A stretch of DNA of 64,000 nucleotides from assembly GCF_001866645.1 (NCBI RefSeq), contig NZ_MLYP01000039.1:124001-188000 (forward strand), given 5' to 3'. This DNA comes from Streptomyces colonosanans. Lineage in GTDB: Bacteria; Actinomycetota; Actinomycetes; Streptomycetales; Streptomycetaceae. The notes below the pieces were generated by a model. The model searched no databases. It was not told where the DNA came from and saw only the letters and a program-made list of their open reading frames with translations. The position numbers and the translations under genes are program-made. This document shows positions 27,944 through 36,670 of this stretch, in pieces (positions within the stretch are counted from its first letter, which is position 1; each line of letters opens with the position of its first letter).

Positions 27944-28765
27944 TCAGGCAGCGAAGACGGGAGCGGTGGAGGCCGGCGGTCCGCGACGGATCACCATGTG
28001 GTGCAGCGCGTGCGTCTGCAGCTTCGGTAGCAGGTGGAACCAGGCGCGCGGGACGCGCGGCCGCGCCTCGCATGCCTCGGGGAGACCCGCCAGCAGCGCG
28101 CGCACCAGAGCGAACACCGTCCGCAGGGACCGTACGAGCGCCCCTTCCGCGACCCCGTGCGCCGACAGCCGGATGAGTCGCAGCAGCGCCATGTCCCCGC
28201 GGCGCAGTACCCAGCCGGCCGCGACGCCCGCGAGGACGTGGGCGAGCAGCATGGGTACCGAAGGCAGCATCGACGACCAGGGACCGCCCGTGGTGGAAAC
28301 GGCGTCCGCCGGGTGGGGCAGGGCCGCCGGGCCCGTCCCCGTACCGAGCCGCGCGTCGGTGAGGATCTTGTGGGCCTGCGCGGGGGAGAGCGCCGCCGCG
28401 GTGGTGCCGCACATGATGCGCGCGGCCCGCTCCACGAGCGAGGCGTCGGTCATGGGCACGGCACCCGACGTCATCGACGCGGCACCGGAGTGCTGCCCCA
28501 GTCCGAACAGCGTGTGCAGCACGGTCTGGCCCACCGCGAGGACCGCGGCGATGCCCGGAAGCGAGCGTTCGCGTCCCGCCAGCGCGGCGGCGACGGCGAA
28601 CACGCCGAGGAAACCCGCGCCCAGCGTCCACAGCGGAATCGCGGCGCAGGAAGCGAGCCCGTGCCCGGCCGCGGCCAGCACGACGCAGACCGCGGCGAAC
28701 ACCGCGGCCCGCAGAATCCGGAGATCGTGTCCGGAACGCGCCGTGCGCTGGTGGAGGGCACTCAT
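27944..28765 (-). CDS. Actinobacterial membrane protein next to the copper operon
   Basis: A 273-residue protein with about five hydrophobic helices, including two N-terminal pairs. A loop rich in Met and His (LGQHSGAASMTSGAVPMTDAS) could bind metal, and a further LHHMV lies near the C-terminus. I do not recognise a named domain. It stands first in the leftward copper cluster with a 149-bp gap to YcnI, so cotranscription is uncertain. A role in copper handling is inferred only from position and the Met/His loop. Confidence 0.7.
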   Translation of the reverse strand: MSALHQRTARSGHDLRILRAAVFAAVCVVLAAAGHGLASCAAIPLWTLGAGFLGVFAVAAALAGRERSLPGIAAVLAVGQTVLHTLFGLGQHSGAASMTSGAVPMTDASLVERAARIMCGTTAAALSPAQAHKILTDARLGTGTGPAALPHPADAVSTTGGPWSSMLPSVPMLLAHVLAGVAAGWVLRRGDMALLRLIRLSAHGVAEGALVRSLRTVFALVRALLAGLPEACEARPRVPRAWFHLLPKLQTHALHHMVIRRGPPASTAPVFAA

Positions 28766-29006
28766 GGCGGCCTCATCATCCCACTGGCCTTACCGGCTTC
28801 ATACGGCAGGTCCACAAGATGACGTACACGCGTTTATCGGACGGCTGATCCGGAGGGCCGTGTTCTCGCGGGGCCGCCCGCGCATACCCCGATCCGGGCC
28901 CCCGCACATCCGCCGCACGGGCGGGATCTCGTCGATCGGGTGATTGCCACCGGGCACTTGCGGCAATACGTAACGGTATGTCGAGCCGCGGCCGGGAGGC
29001 TGGAGC

Positions 29007-29450
29007 ATGAGCATCTGGTGGTCACTCCATCTGCGGCGAGAAGCCGCAAGCGTGCCGCTCGCCCGACGGCTCCTGCTGGGCACGATGGAGACCGCGGGCG
29101 TCGACCCCGACGTTTCCTACGACCTCTCCGTCGCCCTCAGCGAGGCCTGTGCCAACGCGGTCGAGCACGGCGGCGACGGCGTCCACGGCGACGCGTCCGA
29201 GGCGTACCGGGTCACGGCCTACCTCGACGGCGAGATGTGCCGTATCGAAGTCGCGGACTCGGGCCCGGGCTTCGCCTCCGACAGCCCTTGTCCCGCCCGC
29301 GCCGACGCCGAGCACGGCCGGGGCCTCTGCCTCATCCGGGAACTCGCCGACCATGTCCACATCGGCGACCGACCGAGCCCGGGCGGAGCCGTGGTGAGCT
29401 TCGACAAGACCCTGAAATGGCAGGAGGGCGCGCCTCTGGTGGCCGTATAG
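29007..29450 (+). CDS. HATPase_c anti-sigma-like ATP-binding protein
   Basis: A 147-residue GHKL ATPase of the SpoIIAB/RsbW type. The N-box is in LSEACANAVEHG, the G1 box is VADSGPGF, and AEHGRGLCLIRELAD is the G2/lid region. Such proteins sequester sigma factors or phosphorylate anti-sigma antagonists, and Streptomyces has many of them. A GGAGG lies about 10 nt before ATG 29007. No partner is encoded beside it. Confidence 0.88.
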   Translation: MSIWWSLHLRREAASVPLARRLLLGTMETAGVDPDVSYDLSVALSEACANAVEHGGDGVHGDASEAYRVTAYLDGEMCRIEVADSGPGFASDSPCPARADAEHGRGLCLIRELADHVHIGDRPSPGGAVVSFDKTLKWQEGAPLVAV

Positions 29451-29479
29451 GCCAGAGAAGGGCAATCGGGCGAACCGAA

Positions 29480-29510
29480 CTGCGGGCGACCGGTCGGTGA
29501 TCGCCCGCAG
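29480..29510. terminator. Bidirectional terminator between convergent genes
   Basis: A perfect 10-bp stem (29480-29489 with 29501-29510) with an 11-nt loop lies between the stop codons of the ATP-binding protein gene and pepP, which converge. Confidence 0.75.
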
Positions 29511-29548
29511 TCGGCCTACCGCCTCATGACGGCCAGGTCAGTGGAGCG

Positions 29549-31021
29549 TCAGCCCTTCAGGGACGCCATCCACGTCTCGACCTCGTCGGAGCGGCGCGGC
29601 AGACCGGCCGACAGGTTCCGGTTGCCGTCCTCCGTGACCAGGATGTCGTCCTCGATGCGGACGCCGATCCCGCGGTACTCCTCCGGGACGCTCAGGTCGT
29701 CCGCCTGGAAGTACAGGCCCGGCTCGACGGTCAGCACCATGCCAGGCTCCAGCGTGCCGTCCACGTACGTCTCCGTCCGCGCGGCGGCGCAGTCGTGGAC
29801 GTCCATGCCGAGCATGTGGCCCGTGCCGTGGAGGGTCCAGCGGCGCTGCAGGCCCAGCTCCAGGACCCGCTCCACGGGGCCCTCGACCAGGCCCCACTCG
29901 ACCAGCTTCTCGGCCAGGACGCGCTGTGCGGCATCGTGGAAGTCGCGGTACTTGGCGCCCGGCTTCACCGCAGCGATGCCGGCCTCCTGGGCCTCGTACA
30001 CGGCGTCGTAGATCTTCTTCTGGATCTCGCTGTAGGCGCCGTTGACCGGCAGCGTGCGCGTGACGTCGGCGGTGTAGTACGTGTGGGTTTCCACGCCCGC
30101 GTCCAGCAGGAGCAGGTCGCCGGAGCGGACCGGGCCGTCGTTGCGCACCCAGTGCAGCGTGCAGGCGTGCGGACCGGAGGCGCAGATCGAGCCGTAGCCG
30201 ACGTCGTTGCCCTCCACGCGCGCGCGGAGGAAGAACGTGCCCTCGATGTAGCGCTCGGAGGTGGCCTCCGCCTTGTCGAGGACCTTCACCACGTCCTCGA
30301 AGCCGCGCACGGTCGAGTCGACGGCCTTCTGCAGCTCGCCGATCTCGAACGCGTCCTTGACCACGCGCATCTCGGAGAGGAAGACGCGCAGCTCCTCGTC
30401 CCGCTCGGCGGTCACCTTGTCGTGCAGGGCGGCCTCGATGCCGGCGTCGTACCCGCGGACCACGCGGACCGGTCCGGTGGCCTCGGTCAGCTTCTGCGCC
30501 AGCTCCCGCACGTCCGACGCCGGAATGCCGTACAGCTTTTCGGCCTCGGTGAGCGAGTGGCGGCGGCCCACCCACAGCTCACCCTGGCCGGAGAGCCAGA
30601 ACTCGCCGTTCTCACGGTTGGAGCGGGGCAGCAGGTAGATCGTCGCCCGGTGGCCGCTCGTCCCGTCCGGGGCGGTCACCGGCTCCAGCACCAGGACGCC
30701 GTCCTCGGTCTGATTGCCCGTGAGGTACGCGTACTCGACAGAGGAGCGGAAGGCGTACTCGGTGTCGTTGGAGCGGGTCTTCAGGTTGCCCGCGGGGATC
30801 ACCAGACGCTCGCCGGGGAAACGTGCGGAGAGCGCGGCGCGGCGGGCCGCGGTCTCGGCGGTCTGGGCGATCGGCCGCAGGTCGTGCAGCTCGGTGTCGG
30901 CCCAGCCGGACTTCATGTTCTCGGCCAGCTCGTCGGACACGCCCGGGTACAGGCCGTTCTTGCGCTGCTTGATCGGCTCTTCTTCGGCAGTCTCCGGGGT
31001 CTCCGGGAGCTCTTCTGCCAC
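29549..31021 (-). CDS. pepP: Xaa-Pro aminopeptidase (M24B)
   Basis: A 490-residue two-metal peptidase that removes an N-terminal residue before proline. The metal ligands are in LLLDAGVE, YTADVTRTLP, HGTGHMLGMDVHD, LTVEPGLYF and RIEDDILVTEDG. Residues about 30-180 are the aminopeptidase P N-terminal domain. GTG 31021 is a better start than ATG 31027, which abuts GGAGG with no spacing. It is a single gene. Confidence 0.93.
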   Translation of the reverse strand: MAEELPETPETAEEEPIKQRKNGLYPGVSDELAENMKSGWADTELHDLRPIAQTAETAARRAALSARFPGERLVIPAGNLKTRSNDTEYAFRSSVEYAYLTGNQTEDGVLVLEPVTAPDGTSGHRATIYLLPRSNRENGEFWLSGQGELWVGRRHSLTEAEKLYGIPASDVRELAQKLTEATGPVRVVRGYDAGIEAALHDKVTAERDEELRVFLSEMRVVKDAFEIGELQKAVDSTVRGFEDVVKVLDKAEATSERYIEGTFFLRARVEGNDVGYGSICASGPHACTLHWVRNDGPVRSGDLLLLDAGVETHTYYTADVTRTLPVNGAYSEIQKKIYDAVYEAQEAGIAAVKPGAKYRDFHDAAQRVLAEKLVEWGLVEGPVERVLELGLQRRWTLHGTGHMLGMDVHDCAAARTETYVDGTLEPGMVLTVEPGLYFQADDLSVPEEYRGIGVRIEDDILVTEDGNRNLSAGLPRRSDEVETWMASLKG

Positions 31022-31127
31022 GGTCATCCTCCTTGCTACGGCACTGGGCCTCCTCCATCGTACGGTCGTACGGAAGGGGGCCCAGGGCGGGAAGGCCTGT
31101 TACCGGAAGGCTCACGTGTGCCGGGAG

Positions 31128-32507
31128 TCACTCGAACCGTGCCGCCAGCAGCACCACGTCCTCCGTGTCGTCCGCCCCGGCCGGTAGCACGCTCCGCAGC
31201 ACGTGGTCGGCGACGGCTCCCGGGTCGGTGCGCATCGGCCGCGGCACGCTCGAGGCCGCCGCGTGCAGCCGGGCGAAGGCGCGGTCCATGGGGCCGCCGG
31301 TGCGGTGCAGCAGTCCGTCGGTGTAGAACAGCACGGTTTCGCCGGGCTCCGCGGTCAGTTCGACGCTCGGCGCCTCCCAGCAGGCCAGCATCCCCAAGGG
31401 CGCCGACAGGGAGGTCTCCACGAACTCCGTGCGCCGCGGGCCGATCACCAGGGGCGGGCTGTGCCCGGCCCCGGCGAGGGTGAGCTTGCGCACCGCGGGC
31501 TCGCAGTACGCGAACAGAGCGGTGGCCGAACGGGCGGGCTCGGTGAGCCGCAGCAGCAGTTCCAGGTCGGACAGGACGGCGACCGGGTCCTCGCCCTCCA
31601 TCACGGCGTACGCACGCAGGGAGGCGCGCAGCCGGCCCATGGCGGCGACCGCGCTGGGTCCGGATCCGGTCACGGACCCGACCGCGAGACCGAGTGTGGC
31701 GTCCGGCAGCGGCAGCGCGTCGTACCAGTCGCCGCCTCCCTGCGCACCGGTGCGGCGCCGGGCGGCGAGCTGGACGCCGGCGACCCGGGGCAGCCGGGAG
31801 GGGAGCAGTTCCTCGGAGATCGTCGTCAGGTACGCGCGCGTGCGCTCGATTTCGACCAGACGCGCCAGGTGCTCCGTCGCGTAGCGCGCATACAGGCCGA
31901 CAAGGTGACGCCGTCGTTCGACCGGCTCGGCGGGCTCGTCGTAGAGCCACACGGCGGCACCGAGACGGCCCGCCGCATCGGTGGACAGGGGGAGTGCGTA
32001 GCTAGCGGCATAGCCGAGCCGGGCGGCCACCTCGCGGTGGCGGGGATCGAGCCCGTCCTCGGAGAAAAGATCGGGCTGGGCGATCTCGCGCTCGCCGTCC
32101 GGCAGTCCGTCGAGGATTCTGCCGAACGGCAGGGAACTGCGCGGCACGGTCTCGATCTGCCCGAGGTCGGCGCGGCCCAGGCCCAGGCCGATCGTGGTGT
32201 CCGGGCCGAGGCCGTCGCAGGGTTCCAGCACGACGAGACCGCGCCGGGCGCCCACGAGGGCGGCTCCGGCGCGCAGCAGTTCCTGGAGCGCGTCGGCGAG
32301 TGAGTCCGTGCGTGCCAGGCGTTCGGTGAGTTCGTGGAGGGTCGTCAGGTCGGAGACCCAGCCGGCGAGCCGGTCCTGGAGGACGGCCCCGGGGTCTGCG
32401 GGGGCCGGTGAGGCGGCCGAGGGGGCAGGCGTCGGCGCAACAGTGTGTGCGGGTGAGGGAACCGTTGAATCGATTCCGGCCACTTTCGAAGGGTGAGGGG
32501 CGTTCAT
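31128..32507 (-). CDS. PP2C-family phosphatase with GAF-like sensor domain
   Basis: A 459-residue RsbU/SpoIIE-type protein phosphatase. Residues about 40-210 form a GAF-like domain, preceded by a Pro/Ala-rich tail. The PP2C/SpoIIE domain at about 230-455 has AARRRTGAQGGGDWYDALPL for the metal-binding aspartate and ADDTEDVVLLAARF at the end. Such proteins reverse anti-sigma-factor kinase activity. ATG 32507 starts the conserved part; a GTG at 32525 is in frame. The HATPase protein at 29007 is a possible partner by family, though not adjacent. Confidence 0.88.
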   Translation of the reverse strand: MNAPHPSKVAGIDSTVPSPAHTVAPTPAPSAASPAPADPGAVLQDRLAGWVSDLTTLHELTERLARTDSLADALQELLRAGAALVGARRGLVVLEPCDGLGPDTTIGLGLGRADLGQIETVPRSSLPFGRILDGLPDGEREIAQPDLFSEDGLDPRHREVAARLGYAASYALPLSTDAAGRLGAAVWLYDEPAEPVERRRHLVGLYARYATEHLARLVEIERTRAYLTTISEELLPSRLPRVAGVQLAARRRTGAQGGGDWYDALPLPDATLGLAVGSVTGSGPSAVAAMGRLRASLRAYAVMEGEDPVAVLSDLELLLRLTEPARSATALFAYCEPAVRKLTLAGAGHSPPLVIGPRRTEFVETSLSAPLGMLACWEAPSVELTAEPGETVLFYTDGLLHRTGGPMDRAFARLHAAASSVPRPMRTDPGAVADHVLRSVLPAGADDTEDVVLLAARFE

Positions 32508-33103
32508 GGCGTCCGGCTTTCGCACCGGCGCTTATTGCTCGATAGCATCGCAAAACCCCCATGTCATTCTGCGCCGCGAGCAGTGTCTCCACATGTACAC
32601 GCACTCGTGAGGGGATGTCCAGCATTGTCCTGCCGGGATTCCTGGTGTCCGTGGGGCTCTCTTATGTTCTTGTGGAAAAGGAAAGTTGGCTTGAAACAGC
32701 CTCGGGTATCGCCCTATTGCGGTCGACTGACCCTGTTCGACAGAGCGTCACAGCGGTCGTGATGGGTACGTACTCGGTGAAGGCCAGGGTTGGTTGGGGG
32801 TCACCCGGAACCTGGCGCCGGACCCGGGCGTCTTAACCACCGACGGCCGAGCCCCATCCTCCCGCGACGGAGGCGGCGAGTAAGAGCGGGACGGCGAAAC
32901 GCCAGGCGCCGCCACCCCGCGCCATGCCCATGCTGGTGATGGGCGCAGTACGAACGCGGATGCAGCCAGTTCGGTCCCAGGGGTTCCCCTTGTTCAGGAC
33001 AAGGGCGTGATGCGCCGGCAGGTACGCACAGCGAAGTGATCGACACATGGTGTGAAGTAGCCCTCGGTGTTGCCAGGCGTGCAACGGAAAGGAACGAGCG
33101 CTC
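32508..33103. other. Long gene-poor region
   Basis: About 596 bp between divergent genes with locally lower GC (near 32640-32760). I see no convincing gene. A 30-codon minus-strand frame at 32833-32925 has a hydrophobic stretch but no ribosome site. The promoters of the PP2C gene and the Prim-Pol-like gene should lie here. Confidence 0.5.
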
Positions 33104-33769
33104 ATGCGCGAGATCCTCGGAAGGCGACGCAGGCTCCTGTCCGGGCGGAACGACGGGAGTCCTGAGGTGATCGGCGCGGCCCTGACCTTCGCGACCGCAT
33201 GGCAGTGGCCCGTTCTGCCAGGCGTGGCACCGGATCCGCGGGGGCGTGCCCGCTGCGGGTGCCCCGACCCGGAGTGCACCGTGCCCGGCGCGCATCCCTT
33301 CGACCCCGGGCTGCTCGCGGCCACCACCGACGAGCGCATGGTGCGCTGGTGGTGGACCAATCGGCCGACCGCACCGATCGTGCTGGCCACCGGGGGCAAG
33401 GCGCCCTGCGCGGTGAGCCTGCCCGCCCTCGCGGCCTCGCGCGCCCTCGCCGTGCTCGACCGGAAGGGCATGCGCCTCGGGCCGGTCGTGGCGGCACCGC
33501 ACCGCTGGGCGATCCTCGTCGCTCCGTATTCCATGGAGCGACTGGGCGAGTTGCTCTACTCCAAGGACTTCGTTCCCGGGTCGTTGCGCTTCCACGGCGA
33601 GGGCGGCTATCTGGCACTGCCCCCCTCCGAGACGGGTCATGGGGAGGTCCGCTGGGAGCGGGCGCCGCTGCCCGGCTCCGCCTCGCCCTGGGTTCCCGAC
33701 GTGGAGGCCGTTGTGGACGCGGTCGTGGCGGCCCTCACTCGTACGGGTGTGAGCGCACCCGAGTTCTAG
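33104..33769 (+). CDS. Prim-Pol-fold protein with degenerate active site
   Basis: A 221-residue protein similar to bifunctional primase/polymerase domains: an N-terminal FATAWQWPVLPG, a zinc-like CGCPDPEC, and RWWWTNRPTAPIVLATGG match the family pattern. The strand that normally carries the metal-binding DxD (as in the protein at 53552) reads CAVSLPALA here. Catalysis is therefore unlikely, and a binding or regulatory role is inferred. GAAAGGA precedes the ATG. Confidence 0.82.
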   Translation: MREILGRRRRLLSGRNDGSPEVIGAALTFATAWQWPVLPGVAPDPRGRARCGCPDPECTVPGAHPFDPGLLAATTDERMVRWWWTNRPTAPIVLATGGKAPCAVSLPALAASRALAVLDRKGMRLGPVVAAPHRWAILVAPYSMERLGELLYSKDFVPGSLRFHGEGGYLALPPSETGHGEVRWERAPLPGSASPWVPDVEAVVDAVVAALTRTGVSAPEF

Positions 33770-33824
33770 GGTGTCGGGCGCGCGGCGAATCGGGCGCCCG
33801 TGCACGGTCGATATCTTCGGCCCC

Positions 33825-34433
33825 ATGCTGATTTGTCCTGGGGGGTGCGGGAAGCGGCGGCCCGGAAGGCGCTTGCTGGTCCGCCTCGCCGGTCGGCCCG
33901 ACCCCCGCAGGGCCCGTCTGCTCGCGCTCATGGGTCTGGTGGCGGCCGTGGCCGCGCTGCCGCTCGCCATGGCGTCCGCCGGACCGGTCGGCGATGCGGA
34001 CCGCACGGTGGTCCCCCCGCCCGCGCGCGACGACGGCGCGAGGCTTCCGGCTCCCTCTCCCTCCCGGTTGCCGGGACTCGGTCTCGCCACCGCCGCCCGC
34101 TGCGGTCCGCAGCTCTCCTCCGGCGACGGCATCGAGGCGCAGACCTGCGTCCTGGCCCAGGGACGGGACACCTGGGCGCGTACGTACTACCGGAACACCA
34201 CTGGCGAGGAGCTGAGTTCCTCCCTGAGCTTCATGGGGCCGGGCGGACGCGCCGTCGAGACGCAGTGCGCGGTGGGCGTGGAGGGTGACGCGAAGACCTG
34301 TGAGACACCGCGGCAGGCCATGACGAGTGACACTGCGGGGTATTCGGCGGTGGCGGAGTTCGCCCGGGGCGACGGGAGCGGTCCGCTGCTGCTGCGCTCC
34401 GGAAGCGATGCGGCCGAGCTGGACGGACAGTAA
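33825..34433 (+). CDS. Membrane-anchored or secreted protein of unknown function
   Basis: A 202-residue protein. An Arg-rich N-terminus with CPGGCG leads to one hydrophobic helix (LLALMGLVAAVAALPLAMA) and then an exported domain. That domain contains four cysteines (CGPQL, QTCV, QCAV, KTCE) that could form two disulfides. The start is uncertain: a GTG at 33771, one base after the preceding stop, is in frame, and neither has a good Shine-Dalgarno. It is probably cotranscribed with the gene before it. I do not recognise a family. Confidence 0.65.
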   Translation: MLICPGGCGKRRPGRRLLVRLAGRPDPRRARLLALMGLVAAVAALPLAMASAGPVGDADRTVVPPPARDDGARLPAPSPSRLPGLGLATAARCGPQLSSGDGIEAQTCVLAQGRDTWARTYYRNTTGEELSSSLSFMGPGGRAVETQCAVGVEGDAKTCETPRQAMTSDTAGYSAVAEFARGDGSGPLLLRSGSDAAELDGQ

Positions 34434-34489
34434 CGCGTCGGCCTCGCGGGGCAGTTGGCTTCGTACGGCGTTTCGTACCGCGTCCGCGC

Positions 34490-34555
34490 ATGGAAAGACC
34501 CGGTTGCTGGCGACGGGGGATGCACCAGCAACCGGGCTACTGGAACGGTAACAAG
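34490..34555 (+). ncRNA. Conserved hairpin element, copy A
   Basis: A perfect 12-bp stem (34499-34510 with 34525-34536) holds the loop CGACGGGGGATGCA; GTAACAAG follows 11 nt later at 34548-34555. The same loop, stem and 3' octamer at the same spacing recur in inverted orientation at 44209-44275. Stem changes between the copies keep pairing in the G-rich strand, which suggests a structured RNA or a protein-binding site. Strand is inferred. Confidence 0.5.
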
Positions 34556-34687
34556 AGATCGGCTTTTCGCAAATTCGATCTCGGTCAATCGGACATGGGT
34601 TTCCCTGTCACAAGGATGAGTTGTGACAGGAGTCACCCGCCATGAGGCCCGTGAGGGGTTGACCAGCCGGTCAGCCGAGGTCGCGCG

Positions 34688-35677
34688 TCAGCTGAGCGTC
34701 ACCTGTCGGTTGGTCAGTCCGCCGCGCGCCCGGCGCTCGTCCGCGGTGAGCGGAGCGTCCGACGCCAGGGCGGCCGCGAGGCGCTCGGCGAACTCGGCCA
34801 CCGGCTTCTCGATGTCCTCCGCCCCCATCTCGCGCGGCAGGTCCCAGACCGGCACGGTGAGCCCGTGTGCGCGGAAGGAGCCGACCAGGCGCGTGCCCTC
34901 GCCGAGGCTCGACTGCCCGGCCGCGTGCAGCCGGGCCAGAGCGTCCAGAAGCCGCTCCTCGGGGTGCGGCATGACCCACCGCAGGTGGTTCTTCTCGGGG
35001 GTCTCGCACCAGTACGCGGCGTCCACGGCCGTGAGCTTCACGGTGGGGATGGCGGCGGCGTTGGCCCGCTCCAGGGAAGCGGTCACCTCCGGCGTCGCGT
35101 TCTCCACGTCCGGGACCCAGAACTCGAAGCCGCTGTGCACCACCGGCTCGAGGGCGCCTTCGGGGTCCAGCAGGTCCTGCAGCCGCGGACCGTCGGCGGG
35201 CGCGCGGCGGGCCTGCACCGGAGTGCCGGGTGCCACGGCGAGGGCGCGCTCAAGGGTGTCCGCGAGGTCGCGGCTGATGTCGCCCGACGCCGTGTCGTTC
35301 TGCAGGCCGAGCAGGATCGAGCCGTCGTCGCGGCGCAGTGCCGGCCACGCCATCGGCAGGACCGTGGCGAGCGTGACCGACGGGATGCCCTCGGGGAGGT
35401 CCCCCTTGAGCTTCAGCTCGGCGGTCGCCGCCGGCACCAGCTCGCGCAGGGCCACCCAGTCGCACTCGCCGGGAAGTCCCTCGAACGGGCGCTGCACCAG
35501 CTCGGTCACCGCGTGCGCGGCGGCCCGGCCGTGACAGGCCTTGTAGCGGCGGCCGCTGCCGCAGGGGCAGGGCTCCCGGGCGCCGACGACCGGAAAGTTC
35601 CCATCGGCGCCCGCGGCACGGGCACCGGGGGCGGGCTGCGGGCGCTTGGCCTTGGTCTGGGGTCGCTTCTTGGCCAT
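34688..35677 (-). CDS. SEC-C motif protein (DUF5926-like)
   Basis: A 329-residue actinobacterial protein. A basic N-terminus (AKKRPQTKAKRPQP) is followed by a SEC-C zinc motif, C37-P-C39 and C48-H49, as in the SecA C-terminus. The remainder is an acidic globular domain of unknown function, ending RRARGGLTNRQVTLS. SEC-C motifs bind zinc and can contact SecB, ribosomes or other proteins. It is a single gene; I infer a link to translation or secretion only from the motif. Confidence 0.85.
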   Translation of the reverse strand: MAKKRPQTKAKRPQPAPGARAAGADGNFPVVGAREPCPCGSGRRYKACHGRAAAHAVTELVQRPFEGLPGECDWVALRELVPAATAELKLKGDLPEGIPSVTLATVLPMAWPALRRDDGSILLGLQNDTASGDISRDLADTLERALAVAPGTPVQARRAPADGPRLQDLLDPEGALEPVVHSGFEFWVPDVENATPEVTASLERANAAAIPTVKLTAVDAAYWCETPEKNHLRWVMPHPEERLLDALARLHAAGQSSLGEGTRLVGSFRAHGLTVPVWDLPREMGAEDIEKPVAEFAERLAAALASDAPLTADERRARGGLTNRQVTLS

Positions 35678-35752
35678 CGTGGGTGTCTCCCGGTTACGGC
35701 TCGTTACGTACGGGCGCGAGCCTAGCCGCTCGTACGGCGGCCGACGGGATCC

Positions 35753-35761
35753 TGTGGACAA
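35753..35761 (-). promoter_or_regulatory. DnaA-box 9-mer upstream of the SEC-C gene
   Basis: TGTGGACAA, the reverse complement of TTGTCCACA, lies 76 bp upstream of the SEC-C gene start. A single exact box. Confidence 0.4.
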
Positions 35762-35942
35762 CGCATCGCACAGCCCCGGAAGAGGGCGCTCCAGTGCTGC
35801 CCCGCCCGGGCGGGAAGCGTCCGTACGGCGTGTCCCGCCCACCTCGGCTCGCGAAGACGATCGTGACACCGGGTCCACCGCTTGTGTTCCACCGCTCCTG
35901 TGCGCGGCGCCCGCCGGGCGGGCGCCGCCGGGGCGGAACGCC

Positions 35943-36479
35943 TCAGTCGAGGTCGTCGAACGCGTCCGCGAAGTCCAGGTCGGCCGACACGGAGGGCGCC
36001 GTCACGCGCGTTGCGAAGTCGTCGCGGCGGTGCGCTGAGCCGGTGTCGTCCTGAACGACGACCCAGACCGTGACCTCGCCGCGAGCGTCGTCCCGGACGC
36101 CCCAGTCCTCGGCCAGTGCCGTGATGATGTTCAGCCCGCGACCGCCGTGCGCGGTGACCGACGGAGTCGCCGGAACCGGACGGGTCGGACCCCCGCCGTC
36201 CGTCACCTCGACCGTGAGTCGTCCCGTGGGCTCGACGCGCCACGCAGCACGCACATCCCCGTCCCCCGCAAGGCTGTCGCCGAGCGGCCTGCCATGGCGG
36301 CAGGCGTTGCTGAGCAGTTCCGACAGGATCAATACGGCATCGTCGATGACCGATTCCGACATGCCACCGGTACGCAGCTGATCACGCATCCGGTGTCTTG
36401 CTTCCCCCACGCCCGCAGGACCATGGGGTACGGCCATGCTCGACGACGTGGGCACCTCCTGTGCCACCACCAACGCCAC
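35943..36479 (-). CDS. HATPase_c anti-sigma-like ATP-binding protein
   Basis: A 178-residue GHKL ATPase of the RsbW type. ILSELLSNACRHGRPL is the N-box, EVTDGGGPTRP the G1 box and GGRGLNIITALAEDWG the G2 box. The C-terminal tail is acidic (SADLDFADAFDDLD). GTG 36479 was chosen because AAGGAGG lies 8 nt upstream; longer in-frame versions lack a site. It is the second such protein in the window. Confidence 0.88.
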   Translation of the reverse strand: MALVVAQEVPTSSSMAVPHGPAGVGEARHRMRDQLRTGGMSESVIDDAVLILSELLSNACRHGRPLGDSLAGDGDVRAAWRVEPTGRLTVEVTDGGGPTRPVPATPSVTAHGGRGLNIITALAEDWGVRDDARGEVTVWVVVQDDTGSAHRRDDFATRVTAPSVSADLDFADAFDDLD

Positions 36480-36670
36480 CCCCGAGACCTCCTTCGCCCC
36501 ACGCCACGGTGTGAATGCCCCACGTGACCGGGCCGGAAACCGACCCCTGTACGTGTGGTGACGCACTCGTAACGGTCGGATACGGACCGAACGCGCCGGT
36601 GCACTCCCTGTAGTCATGTGGCTGGATTTCAGCCCTTACGGCGGCTCTGCGGCGGAAGGCGCCGTGCCGG

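Noticed and set aside
32833..32925. 30-residue minus-strand frame with a hydrophobic stretch
   Set aside because: No ribosome-binding site, no neighbour that suggests a role, and length too short to be convincing.
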